Source: Oceanobacillus halophilus (GTDB lineage: Bacteria; Bacillota; Bacilli; Bacillales; Amphibacillaceae). From it: a stretch of 64,000 nt of DNA. Of the stretch, positions 42,816 through 52,031 are shown piece by piece. Position 1 is the first letter of the stretch, and each line of letters starts with the position of its first letter. The DNA is taken from the NCBI RefSeq assembly GCF_003628505.1, contig NZ_RBZP01000001.1:1-64000 (forward strand), given 5' to 3'. Both the position numbers and the translations under genes were made by a program. The notes beneath the pieces are model-generated. The model saw only the letters and a list, made by a program, of their open reading frames with translations. It searched no databases and was not told the DNA's origin.

Positions 42816-44852
42816 ATGAATTCCAATGATAATCAAACCAATACAGATTCATTTTATCATTCTCTTTTTGAACTCCATCCTGATCCGGTATTCTTTTTGG
42901 ATAATATAGGAGTCATAAATAAAGTGAATTCTGTATTCTCTACAAAACTAGGATATGATAATAACGAGGTTATATATAAGTCATTGGAATCGTTATTACC
43001 CAATGAGGATCGAGGAGTATATACAGATACTTTTAAGAAAGTATTAACTGGGAGTACAAAAAGGTTCCATACGAAGTTAACCGGAAAGCAAGGAGAAATA
43101 CTTTATATTCGGTTAACCCTTCTGCCAGCTAGAAAGCAAGGTAGAATAATAGGAGCATTTGCGTTAGCGCAAGAATTTGTAAAGGAAAAAGATAGATATA
43201 ATGAGTATTTAGCATATCATGATTCCTTAACAGGCTTGCCTAACAGACGTTTTTTTGAAGAACGACTAAAAGTAGAGATTAATACAAGTAAACGGCAGAA
43301 TTATCGATCAGCAGTACTTTATTTAGATTTGGATCGATTTAAATACATGAATGACACCTTAGGGCATCATTTAGGTGATTTAGTATTAAAGCAAATAGCA
43401 AGGCAATTAAAAAAATGTTTGAAAGAGGACTTTTTTATTGCACGAATGGGGGGAGATGAATTTGCTCTTTTATTCTCCAATTTTCAAGGAGAAAAAGAGC
43501 TTGCTGACGTTTCGAGTCGGATTATCCATGCTTTAGAAAAACCGCTAAATGTCGATGAATATGAATTATGTATCCCAACAAATATAGGGGTAAGTATTCT
43601 TCCTGAAGTGGGGGGAAGTGTTGATTCCATACTTAAATATGCTGCTTTTGCTTTATATAAAGCAAAAGCAACCGGAAAAAATACATATCATATATATAAA
43701 CCATCTGCAGATAAGCAAATCTATAAACGAATTGAATTGGAAAATGATCTAAGGAATGCAATTGTTACTAATCAACTGGAACTATATTATCAGCCAAAAG
43801 TTTGTTCTGATAAAAATCAGATTGTTGGAGCAGAAGCACTGATACGTTGGAAACATCCAAAATGGGGGATTATTCCTCCAAATGAATTTATACCAATAGC
43901 AGAAGAGACAGGAATGATTAGTGAGATTGAACGTTGGGTTGTATATACTGCATGTAAACAAACTAAAATGTGGCAAAGACGAAACCTTTCATCCATTCCT
44001 ATTTCCGTCAATCTCACTGCTCATCGTTTTTTAGAAAAAGATTTTGTTCAAACAGTTATTAGGATATTAGAATCAACACAACTTGCACCACAATTTTTAG
44101 AGATTGAGATTACTGAATCATCGTTGCTAGTAAATGACTCGACGGTTTTGGCTATTCTTGATGATTTACGTCGGATTGGAATTGGTATTTCTTTAGATGA
44201 TTTTGGGACAGGCTATTCATCATTATCATATCTAAAAAGATTTAAAGGGAAATTTGATACGTTAAAGTTAGATCGTTCCTTTATTATTGATTTAAGTTTT
44301 GGAGATACAGCGGAAGACAACTATATTACAAAAACTATCATTAATTTAGCACAGTACTTGAAAATGGATGTTATTGCTGAAGGTGTAGAAACATATGAAC
44401 AGCTGCAGATATTGAGTAATTTCAAATGCAACATGATCCAGGGGTATCTATTTTCTAAGCCTGTTCCAGCAGATGACTTTGCAGAACTATTATCATTAAA
44501 CCAATTAGAAATAAAAGAGGACTATGATGGTGAAAAAGATTATTCTATTCTTCAAAATCACAGGGTCGTTCAAATTGATTATCCGATTTTAGCACAGTTG
44601 ACTTTTGGTAACAGCGGAACGGAAAATATTCCACCAGAAGAAGTGCTAATTGATCAAATTACTGTTGTAGGATTACGATTTATTTCAAAGACAAATTTAG
44701 ACAGTAAAAAAGGGGAAGTTTTAATATTCAAAACGGTAATACTAGAAGAAGAGATTCAATGGTGTGGAGAAATTCTTTGGACAAGAGAAGTTCAGCCAGG
44801 TATTTATCAGTACGGAATTGAATTCAAAAATGAGAAAATGAAGGAGAGTTAG
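42816..44852 (+). CDS. PAS-GGDEF-EAL protein with a C-terminal PilZ-like extension
   Basis: This 678-residue cytosolic c-di-GMP protein has a PAS domain (about 10-125), GGDEF domain with intact MGGDEF near residue 212, and EAL domain with EALIRW near 345. The EAL catalytic residues (ITESSL, DDFGTGYSSL, KLDRSFI, IAEGVET) are all kept. The region before GGDEF lacks the RxxD inhibitory site (it reads LKED). The last about 75 residues (ITVVGLRFISKTNL ... YQYGIEFKN) look like a PilZ-type barrel. Both synthesis and hydrolysis of c-di-GMP are possible. ATG at 42816 follows AAAGGAAG. Confidence 0.85.
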   Translation: MNSNDNQTNTDSFYHSLFELHPDPVFFLDNIGVINKVNSVFSTKLGYDNNEVIYKSLESLLPNEDRGVYTDTFKKVLTGSTKRFHTKLTGKQGEILYIRLTLLPARKQGRIIGAFALAQEFVKEKDRYNEYLAYHDSLTGLPNRRFFEERLKVEINTSKRQNYRSAVLYLDLDRFKYMNDTLGHHLGDLVLKQIARQLKKCLKEDFFIARMGGDEFALLFSNFQGEKELADVSSRIIHALEKPLNVDEYELCIPTNIGVSILPEVGGSVDSILKYAAFALYKAKATGKNTYHIYKPSADKQIYKRIELENDLRNAIVTNQLELYYQPKVCSDKNQIVGAEALIRWKHPKWGIIPPNEFIPIAEETGMISEIERWVVYTACKQTKMWQRRNLSSIPISVNLTAHRFLEKDFVQTVIRILESTQLAPQFLEIEITESSLLVNDSTVLAILDDLRRIGIGISLDDFGTGYSSLSYLKRFKGKFDTLKLDRSFIIDLSFGDTAEDNYITKTIINLAQYLKMDVIAEGVETYEQLQILSNFKCNMIQGYLFSKPVPADDFAELLSLNQLEIKEDYDGEKDYSILQNHRVVQIDYPILAQLTFGNSGTENIPPEEVLIDQITVVGLRFISKTNLDSKKGEVLIFKTVILEEEIQWCGEILWTREVQPGIYQYGIEFKNEKMKES

Positions 44853-44890
44853 TTATGTGTGGTAATCAATAATTTTTTTGTATTATTTTT

Positions 44891-44942
44891 AAAAAAACTG
44901 AGAAACCCTGCCTTATCAAGGGTTTCTCAGTTTTTTGTTTTA
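44891..44942 (+). terminator. Terminator of the c-di-GMP gene
   Basis: AAAACTGAGAAACCCT pairs with AGGGTTTCTCAGTTTT across a short loop, then TTGTTTTA. Confidence 0.85.
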
Positions 44943-45064
44943 TTGAATTCCTTAAAATTCATACTATTCGATACTATTTGCTAGCATTTTGTAGACAATG
45001 GCATATATTTATCTACCAACGCAATTAATCATGATTAAACACGCTATTTACCATTTAATCCATT

Positions 45065-45085
45065 TTGACGAAACCAAATATTGGA
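45065..45085 (+). promoter_or_regulatory. Tentative ectABC promoter
   Basis: TTGACG (45065-45070) followed by TATAAG after 15 bases (or ATATAA after 14), about 55 bases before ectA. Spacing is short for sigma-A, so this is only a candidate; the gap 44943-45124 otherwise shows no gene. Confidence 0.25.
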
Positions 45086-45137
45086 TATAAGCTTATTAAC
45101 GTAATTAATTTTCAGAAATCACTCAGGAGGTGAAAGC

Positions 45138-45671
45138 ATTAATATTTCAGAAGTAGCTGATAAGTTAAATATAACCACAACGGAATATCATTTCCGTAAG
45201 CCAAATAAAGAAGACGGAGCTTCTGCTTGGGAGCTCGTTAAACATACGGGGAATCTTGATCTTAATTCTTCTTATAGCTATTTAATGTGGTGTGAGATTT
45301 TCTCAGATACATCCATTGTAGTTGTAAGAAAGGAAACACAAAAAGTGGTTGGTTTTATTTCTGGATTTATTCATCCAGATCAACCTGATACGTTGTTTAT
45401 TTGGCAGGTAGCTGTTCATTCGTCTGAAAGGGGAAATGGATTGGCGACTAAGATGTTGCTTCAACTACTAGATCGTGATGTATGCGAAGATGTTCATTAT
45501 GTAGAGGCAACAGTTTCACCGTCAAATACTCCTTCAAAACGTTTGTTTTTAGGTCTTGCTAGGAAGTTTGAAACAAACTGGAAAATCAGTGACTATTTCA
45601 CAGCTGATGATTTCCCTGGTACAGGACATGAAGACGAATTGTTGTTTAAAATCGGACCGCTTGAAAAATAA
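45138..45671 (+). CDS. ectA: Diaminobutyrate acetyltransferase EctA with an apparent ATT start
   Basis: EctA acetylates L-2,4-diaminobutyrate, the second step of ectoine synthesis. The GNAT-fold protein shows FRKPNKEDGASAWELV near its start, DLNSSYSYL, HPDQPDTLFIWQVAVH and the acetyl-CoA loop SSERGNGLA. The first in-frame ATG (45285) would remove about 50 conserved residues. Between the upstream stop (45102) and that ATG there is no ATG, GTG or TTG in frame. AGGAGGTGA at 45125-45133 is followed after 4 bases by ATT (45138), giving 177 residues, normal for EctA. An ATT start or a base change is inferred. Confidence 0.85.
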   Translation: MNISEVADKLNITTTEYHFRKPNKEDGASAWELVKHTGNLDLNSSYSYLMWCEIFSDTSIVVVRKETQKVVGFISGFIHPDQPDTLFIWQVAVHSSERGNGLATKMLLQLLDRDVCEDVHYVEATVSPSNTPSKRLFLGLARKFETNWKISDYFTADDFPGTGHEDELLFKIGPLEK

Positions 45672-45690
45672 TTAATTAAAGGATGAGATC

Positions 45691-46968
45691 ATGACAACTG
45701 CTGTAATAAGCAATGATAGAATGAAAACATTTGAAGAACTAGAATCGGCAGTAAGGAGTTACAGCCGTGGTTGGCCAACAGTTTTTACCAAAGCTAAAGG
45801 CTATAAAATTTGGGACGTAGACGGAAAAGAATATATTGATTTCTTTGCAGGGGCAGGCGCATTAAATTATGGACATAATGATGCGAAAATGCAGGAAAAA
45901 ATAATTGAATATATCCGGGAAGATGGGATTCTCCATAGCCTCGACATGGGAACGACACCAAGAAAAGAATTTCTTGAAACGTTCCGTGAAGTCATACTTA
46001 CACCTCGTAACCTCGACTATAAAGTTATGTTTCCAGGACCTACAGGAACGAATTCAGTTGAAAGTGCACTAAAAATTGCCAGAAAAGTAACAGGTCGTGA
46101 CACAGTTATAAGCTTCACGAATGCGTTCCATGGGATGACGATTGGTTCGTTATCTGTTACAGGTAATTCGTTTAAACGTCATGGAGCTGGTGTTCCACTA
46201 CATCATACGGTAGCAATGCCATTTGATGACTATGTGGAAAATCAAGATTCCATTGCCTATCTTGAAAGATTCCTAGAAGATAGTGGTAGTGGTGTAGCAT
46301 TACCTGCAGCAATTATCCTAGAATCTGTACAAGGAGAAGGCGGTATCAATGCAGCTCGTTTGGATTGGTTGAAGAAAATTGAAAGCATCTGCAGACGTTG
46401 GGACATCTTATTAATTGTTGATGATGTTCAAGCAGGATGTGGAAGAACAGGCACATTCTTCAGCTTTGAACCTGCAGGAATTAACCCAGATATTGTTTGT
46501 CTCTCTAAATCTATTGGTGGTTCTGGTCTTCCAATGGCCATTACACTGATCAAACCAGAGTTTGACCAATGGGGACCTGGCGAACACAATGGGACTTTCC
46601 GTGGTAATAATCTAGCGTTTATCACAGCAAAAGAAGCTTTAAGTTTCTGGGAAACAGATGATTTTTCTAATGGTATAAAACAAAAAGCAAATCTATTGAG
46701 AGAAAAAATCGATTCCATTATTGCTAAGTTTCCGGAACTAAAAGCTGAAGCACGTGGTAGAGGTCTTATGCAAGGTATAGCAGTCCAAGTAGATGGACTT
46801 GCAGGTGAAATCTGTGCAGAAGCTTTTGACCGCGGACTTATTGTAGAGACGTCTGGACCAAGTGATGAAGTAGTAAAATTTCTTCCACCACTTGTTATAG
46901 ATGAAGAAGGAATTTCTAAAGGTATGACTATTCTTGAAGATAGTATTGCACAAGTTCTTTCGAAATAA
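45691..46968 (+). CDS. ectB: L-2,4-diaminobutyrate aminotransferase EctB
   Basis: EctB transfers an amino group from glutamate to aspartate semialdehyde, the first committed step to ectoine. This 425-residue class III PLP aminotransferase has [14 protein letters not shown] near 52, [16 protein letters not shown] near 113, FHGMTIGS, the cofactor Asp in IVDDVQAG and the PLP lysine in LSKSIGGSG near 270. GAGGxAAAGGATGA precedes the ATG, 19 bases after ectA. Confidence 0.96.
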   Translation: MTTAVISNDRMKTFEELESAVRSYSRGWPTVFTKAKGYKIWDVDGKEYIDFFAGAGALNYGHNDAKMQEKIIEYIREDGILHSLDMGTTPRKEFLETFREVILTPRNLDYKVMFPGPTGTNSVESALKIARKVTGRDTVISFTNAFHGMTIGSLSVTGNSFKRHGAGVPLHHTVAMPFDDYVENQDSIAYLERFLEDSGSGVALPAAIILESVQGEGGINAARLDWLKKIESICRRWDILLIVDDVQAGCGRTGTFFSFEPAGINPDIVCLSKSIGGSGLPMAITLIKPEFDQWGPGEHNGTFRGNNLAFITAKEALSFWETDDFSNGIKQKANLLREKIDSIIAKFPELKAEARGRGLMQGIAVQVDGLAGEICAEAFDRGLIVETSGPSDEVVKFLPPLVIDEEGISKGMTILEDSIAQVLSK

Positions 46969-47019
46969 AAAAGCATATAACTATACCAATCAATACAACT
47001 AGTAAAGGGGAATAACAGA

Positions 47020-47406
47020 ATGATTGTAAAATCACTAGAAGATATCATTGGAACAGAAGATGAAACAAAGGGAGATACTTGGGCAAGCCGCAGATTTGTC
47101 TTAAAAAAAGACGGTGTTGGTTTTAGTGTGACTAATACAACTATCGAAGCGGGCACAGAAAATTATTTCTGGTATAAAAATCATATCGAAGCTGTTTATC
47201 TGATTGAAGGAGAAGGCGAAATTGAAAAGGTAGAAACTGGTGAAGTATGGCAACTAAAACCTCACACTATGTATCTACTAAACGATAATGATAAACATAA
47301 ACTACGTGTACGAAAGAAAATGCAAATGATTTGTGTATTTAATCCTCCATTGGTTGGAACGGAAACACATAACGAAGAAGGATATTATCCTTTATTAACA
47401 GAATAG
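47020..47406 (+). CDS. ectC: L-ectoine synthase EctC
   Basis: This 128-residue cupin protein closes the ring of N-gamma-acetyldiaminobutyrate to ectoine. Cupin features include YFWYKNHIEAVYLIEGEGE and LKPHTMYLLNDNDKH, whose Glu, Tyr and His residues bind iron in the family. It is the last gene of the operon; no ectoine hydroxylase (ectD) follows, so hydroxyectoine would need a gene elsewhere. Confidence 0.96.
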   Translation: MIVKSLEDIIGTEDETKGDTWASRRFVLKKDGVGFSVTNTTIEAGTENYFWYKNHIEAVYLIEGEGEIEKVETGEVWQLKPHTMYLLNDNDKHKLRVRKKMQMICVFNPPLVGTETHNEEGYYPLLTE

Positions 47407-47419
47407 TATATTTCAAAGA

Positions 47420-47455
47420 AAAAACAGGTGCTAGAAAAAGCGCCTGTTTTTTTAC
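47420..47455 (+). terminator. Terminator of ectABC
   Basis: AAACAGGTGCT pairs with AGCGCCTGTTT across a 6-nt A-rich loop, followed by TTTTT. Confidence 0.9.
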
Positions 47456-47544
47456 TAAAAATATATAACGAAATTAGAAATTATTCAAAATACTTGGTGA
47501 CACAATTACTTTCTAACTTAATTTTAGGCCCTGTATAGTTTGTT

Positions 47545-48200
47545 TTTTGAACTTTTACAGTTGTTAGAAACTTATGATCTATTTAATTAAGAATAGTTTG
47601 CTCTCGCTTACACTGATGAAAGTTTTGTGCTAGGATTCGCTCCGGCAGAATACTTCGATTTCCGCGGGCACGGCCTCAGCCTCCTCGGAAGAAACCCACT
47701 TCCTTGAAAAAGAAGAGCACTTTTTCTGCGTGCGATGTTTCACTGACGAAGCTTTCCTTGTCCTGCGGGGTCTTCGGACACGTGCTTTTCCCGCAGGAGT
47801 CCCTGTATTCTGCCTCCGCTATATTACATGCACTAGATATTTTTAAAGCTAAACTTCATAATTTTACGTTTAGGGTAGTTGGTCCTTCTAGAATACAGAA
47901 TTTTTTCTAGTTAAAATCAAGTAGAGCAGGAACTTAGCGGAGGAAATACACGGAGACTCCTTGAAAAAAGAAGACCACTTTTTTCTGCGTGCGATGTTTC
48001 GCTGCCGAAGCGTTCCTTGTCCTGCGGGAAGAAAAGCTTAGGTGAGACTACGGAGAGCGATAGCTCGGAGTAGGCTCAGCAGCGCCCGCGGAAAGCGTAG
48101 TGTATTTCCGTAGCGGACATATAGCAGTATTCTTAATTAAAGTAATCAATAGTCTATATAAACTGTTAAAGTAAAGTCATGTTAAATAGCAACGTATATT
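47545..48200. repeat. Longest copy of the interspersed repeat (two modules)
   Basis: Module one (about 47585-47900) contains GGACACGTGCTTTTCCCGCA and CTGCCTCCGCTATATTACAT; module two (about 47930-48115) runs from TAGCGGAGGAAATACACGGA to GTGTATTTCCGTAGCGGACA. Bases 47902-48162 are repeated in inverted orientation at 55575-55835 with one mismatch seen. Local GC is clearly above the flanking genes. A 68-codon frame here is a repeat artefact. It fills the 811-base gap after ectC. Confidence 0.85.
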
Positions 48201-48217
48201 TAGAAAAGAGCCTATTT

Positions 48218-49591
48218 TTAAAATATCTTACCAGGATTAAACAGTCCAGTTGGATCAAGTGCTTTTTTGATGCTCTTCATTACGTTTAGTGCATCTCCAT
48301 GCTCTTGCTGTTGATATTTTGCTTTGCCAATACCTACTCCATGTTCTCCGGTACATGTTCCCCCACGAGATAGGGAGTAATCTACTATTTGTTTATTAAA
48401 TGCTTCCGCCTTTTGAATTTCTTCTGAATCCTCTGTATTAACCATAATTAGTGCGTGGTAATTTCCGTCTCCAACATGACCAACAATTCCTCCAGGTAAG
48501 TGGAGTGTATCTAATGCTTCTCTAGCATGATGAATGGCTCCAGCTAACTCCGAAATGGGTAGGCATACATCAGTTACCATTAATTTCCTTCCTCGATATG
48601 CATGAATATATGCATACGCCAAATTATGACGAGCATCCCATAATTGATTCCGTTTGGCATTATCGGTTTCAAAGTGGATTTCTATACAATTGAAGTCTTT
48701 TACAATTTCCTCGGTAAAGGCTACATCTTGTTTTAAGCCAGCCTCATTTCCATGAAACTCTAAAAATAAGGTTGGTACTTCCTGGTAGTTGGAATCCATG
48801 TGCTGATTGACTTGAACCATTGATGGCTCATCAACAAGCTCCATTCGTGCAACTGGAATTCCAGCCTGTCTAATAGCGACAACTGCTTCTACTGCTTCAT
48901 TAATGGTTTGAAATGAGGCTCGAGCTGCTGTAATATGCTCCGGTATTCCGTAAACCTTTAGAGTAATCTCTGTAAAACATCCAAGAGTTCCTTCAGACCC
49001 AACAAATAGTCCGTTCAAATGTAGTCCAGAAGATGATTTTGCAGCAGAATTTCCGGTATGTATAATGCTGCCATCAGCGAGTACTACTTCTAAATTGCGT
49101 ACATTATCGCGCATAATTCCATATCTTACTGACATGGTTCCACTAGCATTTGTGGCTGTCATGCCACCAATTGTTGCATTTGCACCAGGGTCAACTGGGA
49201 AAAACAACCCATATTTTTTTAGCTCGTTATTTAATTGTTTACGTGTTACCCCTGGTTGGACTTTCACGATAAAATCCTTTTCTCTTATTTCCAGTACTTT
49301 ATTCATTAAGGAAAAATCAATAGTTATTCCGTGTTCGTATGGAATAACGTGTCCCTCTAAGCATGAGCCTAATCCAAAAGGTGTCACATGTAGCTTGTGT
49401 TTAGCAGCAATTTGAACAATTTCACTTACTTCTTTATTGCATTTTGGGAAAACAACAACATCTGGCAAACTCGATTTGTGATAGGATTCATCTTTACTGT
49501 GTTGTTCGAGAATAGTAGGGTTCGTACTGATTTGATCGTTTTGAAGGATATCTTCTAAATCAGTGACCGCATTCTTTATGACAGTTTCCAT
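48218..49591 (-). CDS. FAD-linked oxidase (glycolate oxidase GlcD / D-lactate dehydrogenase family)
   Basis: The 457-residue flavoenzyme has an N-terminal PP-binding FAD domain (VTPFGLGSCLEG near 70, VDPGANATIGGMTATNASG near 135) and a C-terminal FAD_oxidase_C domain. The latter has GGIVGHVGDGNYHALI near 370 and GGTCTGEHGVGIGK near 415. Members oxidise 2-hydroxy acids such as D-lactate or glycolate, passing electrons to quinone. No iron-sulfur partner (GlcF) is adjacent, which favours a single-subunit D-lactate-type enzyme. ATG at 49591 follows GGAGGAGA. Confidence 0.88.
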   Translation of the reverse strand: METVIKNAVTDLEDILQNDQISTNPTILEQHSKDESYHKSSLPDVVVFPKCNKEVSEIVQIAAKHKLHVTPFGLGSCLEGHVIPYEHGITIDFSLMNKVLEIREKDFIVKVQPGVTRKQLNNELKKYGLFFPVDPGANATIGGMTATNASGTMSVRYGIMRDNVRNLEVVLADGSIIHTGNSAAKSSSGLHLNGLFVGSEGTLGCFTEITLKVYGIPEHITAARASFQTINEAVEAVVAIRQAGIPVARMELVDEPSMVQVNQHMDSNYQEVPTLFLEFHGNEAGLKQDVAFTEEIVKDFNCIEIHFETDNAKRNQLWDARHNLAYAYIHAYRGRKLMVTDVCLPISELAGAIHHAREALDTLHLPGGIVGHVGDGNYHALIMVNTEDSEEIQKAEAFNKQIVDYSLSRGGTCTGEHGVGIGKAKYQQQEHGDALNVMKSIKKALDPTGLFNPGKIF

Positions 49592-49673
49592 GTAATCTCC
49601 TCCGATATCAAATAATTATTACATTTCTATAATAATTTGAGTATATCGAAAATAGATAAGGAAGGGAAGCAAA

Positions 49674-49714
49674 AAAAGGAGATTTTCCCGTTGTTTGGGG
49701 ACAATCTCCTTTCT
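49674..49714 (-). terminator. Terminator of the YuzB-like gene
   Basis: AAAGGAGATT pairs with AATCTCCTTT (stem extended by TCCC/GGGA in the loop); a T run follows on the minus strand (A run at 49671-49677). Confidence 0.75.
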
Positions 49715-49728
49715 GCTTCTAAGTCTGT

Positions 49729-49971
49729 TTAAGCATAGAAATCTTCTAATTCTTTGTCAACAGCCTTTTTTATTTTCTCTATACATTCTTCTCTCGTCTT
49801 TCCAAAGACTCGGTTTCCGTTAACCATTGCATATGGACGAACTGCACACATTCCACAATAGTTCATGCACTCATAGCTCATGACGGCAACTTCAGGTCGA
49901 TTAAATACCTCCTCGAGTTCGTCAGAAGAGAGTAAATTATAATCACACACTTCTATGATGACAATGCCCAT
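49729..49971 (-). CDS. YuzB-like DUF1450 protein
   Basis: This 80-residue cytosolic protein carries the family cysteine cluster ECMNYCGMC near residue 33 and a short CDYNLL start. DUF1450/YuzB proteins are conserved in Firmicutes and of unknown function; the cysteines could bind a metal or iron-sulfur cluster. ATG at 49971 is preferred to a GTG at 49980. Confidence 0.8.
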   Translation of the reverse strand: MGIVIIEVCDYNLLSSDELEEVFNRPEVAVMSYECMNYCGMCAVRPYAMVNGNRVFGKTREECIEKIKKAVDKELEDFYA

Positions 49972-50057
49972 AACAAACACACTTTCTATAAATTATCCAT
50001 CTAGCTTACATGATTGTTAATGATTAGACAAACGTTTGAATTTCTTATGATAAATTA

Positions 50058-50483
50058 TTAATTATTTGCGGGATAAGTTTCTTGTAGGAATTCAATAGAC
50101 TGAATGATTAATTTCTTTAAAACTTCAACTTCTATATCAGCAATTTTATTTATATAAACACAAGCTTTCCCAGTTTTATGCTTACCAAATTCTTCTAATA
50201 GTTTATCCCGGTTCTCATCTCCGGTTGCAAAATATAAGCTAAAGTTTGCCTTTCGTGGAGAGAACCCAACTAATGGCGCATCTCCTTCATGACCAGAAGC
50301 ATATTTATAATGATACGATCCAAAGCCGATAATACTTGTACCCCACATTTTAGCTTGGTGTCCAGTTGTTTCTGTAAAGATATCCAGTAATTTGTATGCA
50401 TCTTCTCTTTTTTTAGGGTTATCTACTTGTTCGATAAACTCTAATACACTATTATCATTCTCTTTTGTTTTTAATTCATACAT
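50058..50483 (-). CDS. DUF1801 (YdhG-like) domain protein
   Basis: The 141-residue protein contains the DUF1801 alpha/beta fold (MWGTSIIGFGSYHYKY, LVGFSPRKANFSLYF, KACVYINKI). Such proteins are widespread and small, sometimes iron-chaperone-like, with no established role here. ATG follows GGAGGGTAAC. Confidence 0.8.
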   Translation of the reverse strand: MYELKTKENDNSVLEFIEQVDNPKKREDAYKLLDIFTETTGHQAKMWGTSIIGFGSYHYKYASGHEGDAPLVGFSPRKANFSLYFATGDENRDKLLEEFGKHKTGKACVYINKIADIEVEVLKKLIIQSIEFLQETYPANN

Positions 50484-50584
50484 TTGTTACCCTCCTTACA
50501 AATGTTTGTTACGAACAATTATGCTAGTTATATAAATAGATTCTAACAAATAAATTATTACAATTAAAGATTTCGTTGATTTTT

Positions 50585-50765
50585 AATAATAGAATCGCTT
50601 TTTTAAAGCTGCCTTTTTCCGGTAGAATACTACGTTTTTCTCGGGCACGGATTTAGCGTCTTCGCAGATTATTTTCGTAGCGGATATAAAGCACTATTCT
50701 TAAATTAGATAAATCAGGAGTTTCTACCAAGACGTTTAACCAAATATACGAAAAGCGCCTTTTTA
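50585..50765. repeat. Interspersed repeat copy (shortened)
   Basis: GGTAGAATACTACGTTTTTC, CTCGGGCACGGATTTAGCGT and TTTTCGTAGCGGATATAAAG match module-one and module-two ends of the copy at 47.6-48.1 kb. The border AGCACTATTCTTAAATTAGA ... GTTTCTACCAAG is shared. It occupies the gap upstream of the FNT gene. Confidence 0.65.
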
Positions 50766-50795
50766 TAAAAGAAGGGTAATATATTATAAACTTTT

Positions 50796-50842
50796 TGTGA
50801 ATTATTGAACATTGTAATCTAAGGAACGATTTTTTCTGATAA
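50796..50842 (+). promoter_or_regulatory. Possible Fnr-type box and -10 upstream of the FNT gene
   Basis: TGTGAATTATTGAACA (50796-50811) has a perfect left TGTGA half, the N6 spacer and a degenerate right half. TGATAA at 50837-50842 could be the -10, placing the box near -45. Anaerobic control would suit a nitrite or formate channel. Confidence 0.25.
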
Positions 50843-50903
50843 GATTTAGAAGGAAAGTGTACTTAATTTATTATCCATTTTATTTTGAAAGTAGGAAGAA
50901 GCT

Positions 50904-51713
50904 ATGAGCGATTATTATCCAAAAGAAATTGCAGAGGTTGCTATTAAAAAAGGGATGGAGAAGGTCCAGCTTTCAAAGGTATCTGTAGCCATATTGGGTT
51001 TCCTAGGTGGTGCTTTTATTGCTTTGGGATATCTTGCATACATCCGTATTTCTGGTACGGTCCCTCCAGAATGGGGGAGCTTTGGAACCTTTTTGGGAGC
51101 AGCGGTTTTTCCTATTGGTCTGATTTGTATTCTTATTGGAGGAGGGGAACTCTTAACTGGGAATATGATGGCTGTTAGCATAGCATATTTCGCAAAGAAA
51201 GTACGGTTTTCAGCGCTACTCAAGAACTGGTTGCTTATTGCCTTTTTTAATATGATAGGAGCCATGTTTGTTGCCTATTTTTTTGGTCATTTTGTTGGAC
51301 TTACGGAAGGAGCCTTTTTAGAAAAAACAGTTCATACTGCTGAAGCAAAAGTAGATGCTTCCTTTTGGGTTGCTTTTGTTTCTGGTATTGGCTGTAACTG
51401 GCTAGTTGCGATGGCAGTATGGTTATGCTATGGGGCGAAAGATTATCTCGGCAAAATCTTAGCCATTTGGTTTCCTATTATGACATTTGTTCTGATTGGA
51501 TTTCAGCACGTAGTTGCAAACATGTTTGTGATTCCAGCAGCTATTTTTGCCGGTTATTTAACCTGGGGAGACTTTATTTTAAATATTATTCCCGTATTTT
51601 TAGGAAATGCTGTTGGTGGCGCTATTTTTGTTAGTCTTTTCTATTATTTAGCTTATATGAAAGAGGAGGTTAATAAAGAAGATTCAGTTATGATGACGAA
51701 AAAAATTAGTTAA
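50904..51713 (+). CDS. Formate/nitrite transporter (FNT) family channel
   Basis: The 269-residue pentameric channel family member has six helices and the family segments GGAFIALGYLAYI, GGELLTGNMM near 80, NWLLIAFFNMIGA near 110 and GIGCNWLVAMAVW near 160. With nitrate reductase in the same window, nitrite export or formate uptake are both plausible; sequence alone does not decide. ATG follows GGAAGAAGC. The stop codon directly abuts the next repeat. Confidence 0.9.
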   Translation: MSDYYPKEIAEVAIKKGMEKVQLSKVSVAILGFLGGAFIALGYLAYIRISGTVPPEWGSFGTFLGAAVFPIGLICILIGGGELLTGNMMAVSIAYFAKKVRFSALLKNWLLIAFFNMIGAMFVAYFFGHFVGLTEGAFLEKTVHTAEAKVDASFWVAFVSGIGCNWLVAMAVWLCYGAKDYLGKILAIWFPIMTFVLIGFQHVVANMFVIPAAIFAGYLTWGDFILNIIPVFLGNAVGGAIFVSLFYYLAYMKEEVNKEDSVMMTKKIS

Positions 51714-52031
51714 GAGGCTGGGACAAAAGATGTTTAATTGTGAAAAATACGAACCTTATTTGAGCATACACCCGATCCAGAAATATACTCCGCTTTCCGC
51801 GGGGAGCTGGCGAGCCTCCTTCGTGCTGAAGAGCGTGTGCGCCTGCGTCTTCCAGTAATGCTTCGAAGCGGGCTTTCTCGGCGCAAGGGACAAGTGAGGT
51901 TATTCAAGTAGTTCCCTCACTACGTAGTCTCACCTATGCTCTTCTTCCCGCAGGAGTCTACGTATATTTCCTACGCTTATTTTGTGCGTTGTTCTTCCCT
52001 TGAATTAACTCTTTATTTATGTCCCAGCCTC
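51714..52031. repeat. Repeat element with 12-bp perfect terminal inverted repeats
   Basis: GAGGCTGGGACA (51714-51725) and TGTCCCAGCCTC (52020-52031) bracket a 318-base element. The inside contains the repeat-family ends (AGAAATATACTCCGCTTTCC and AGTCTACGTATATTTCCTAC) plus an extra segment. The left end starts directly after the FNT stop, and the right end reaches the first base of the minus-strand polymerase stop codon, so the element is the entire intergenic region. It may also work as a bidirectional terminator. Confidence 0.8.

Noticed and set aside
45285-45671. ectA starting at ATG 45285
   Set aside because: Would lack about 50 conserved N-terminal residues including the FRKP and DLNSSY motifs, and has no ribosome binding site.
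47704-47910. 68-codon frame after ectC
   Set aside because: Repeat-derived; no start signals.
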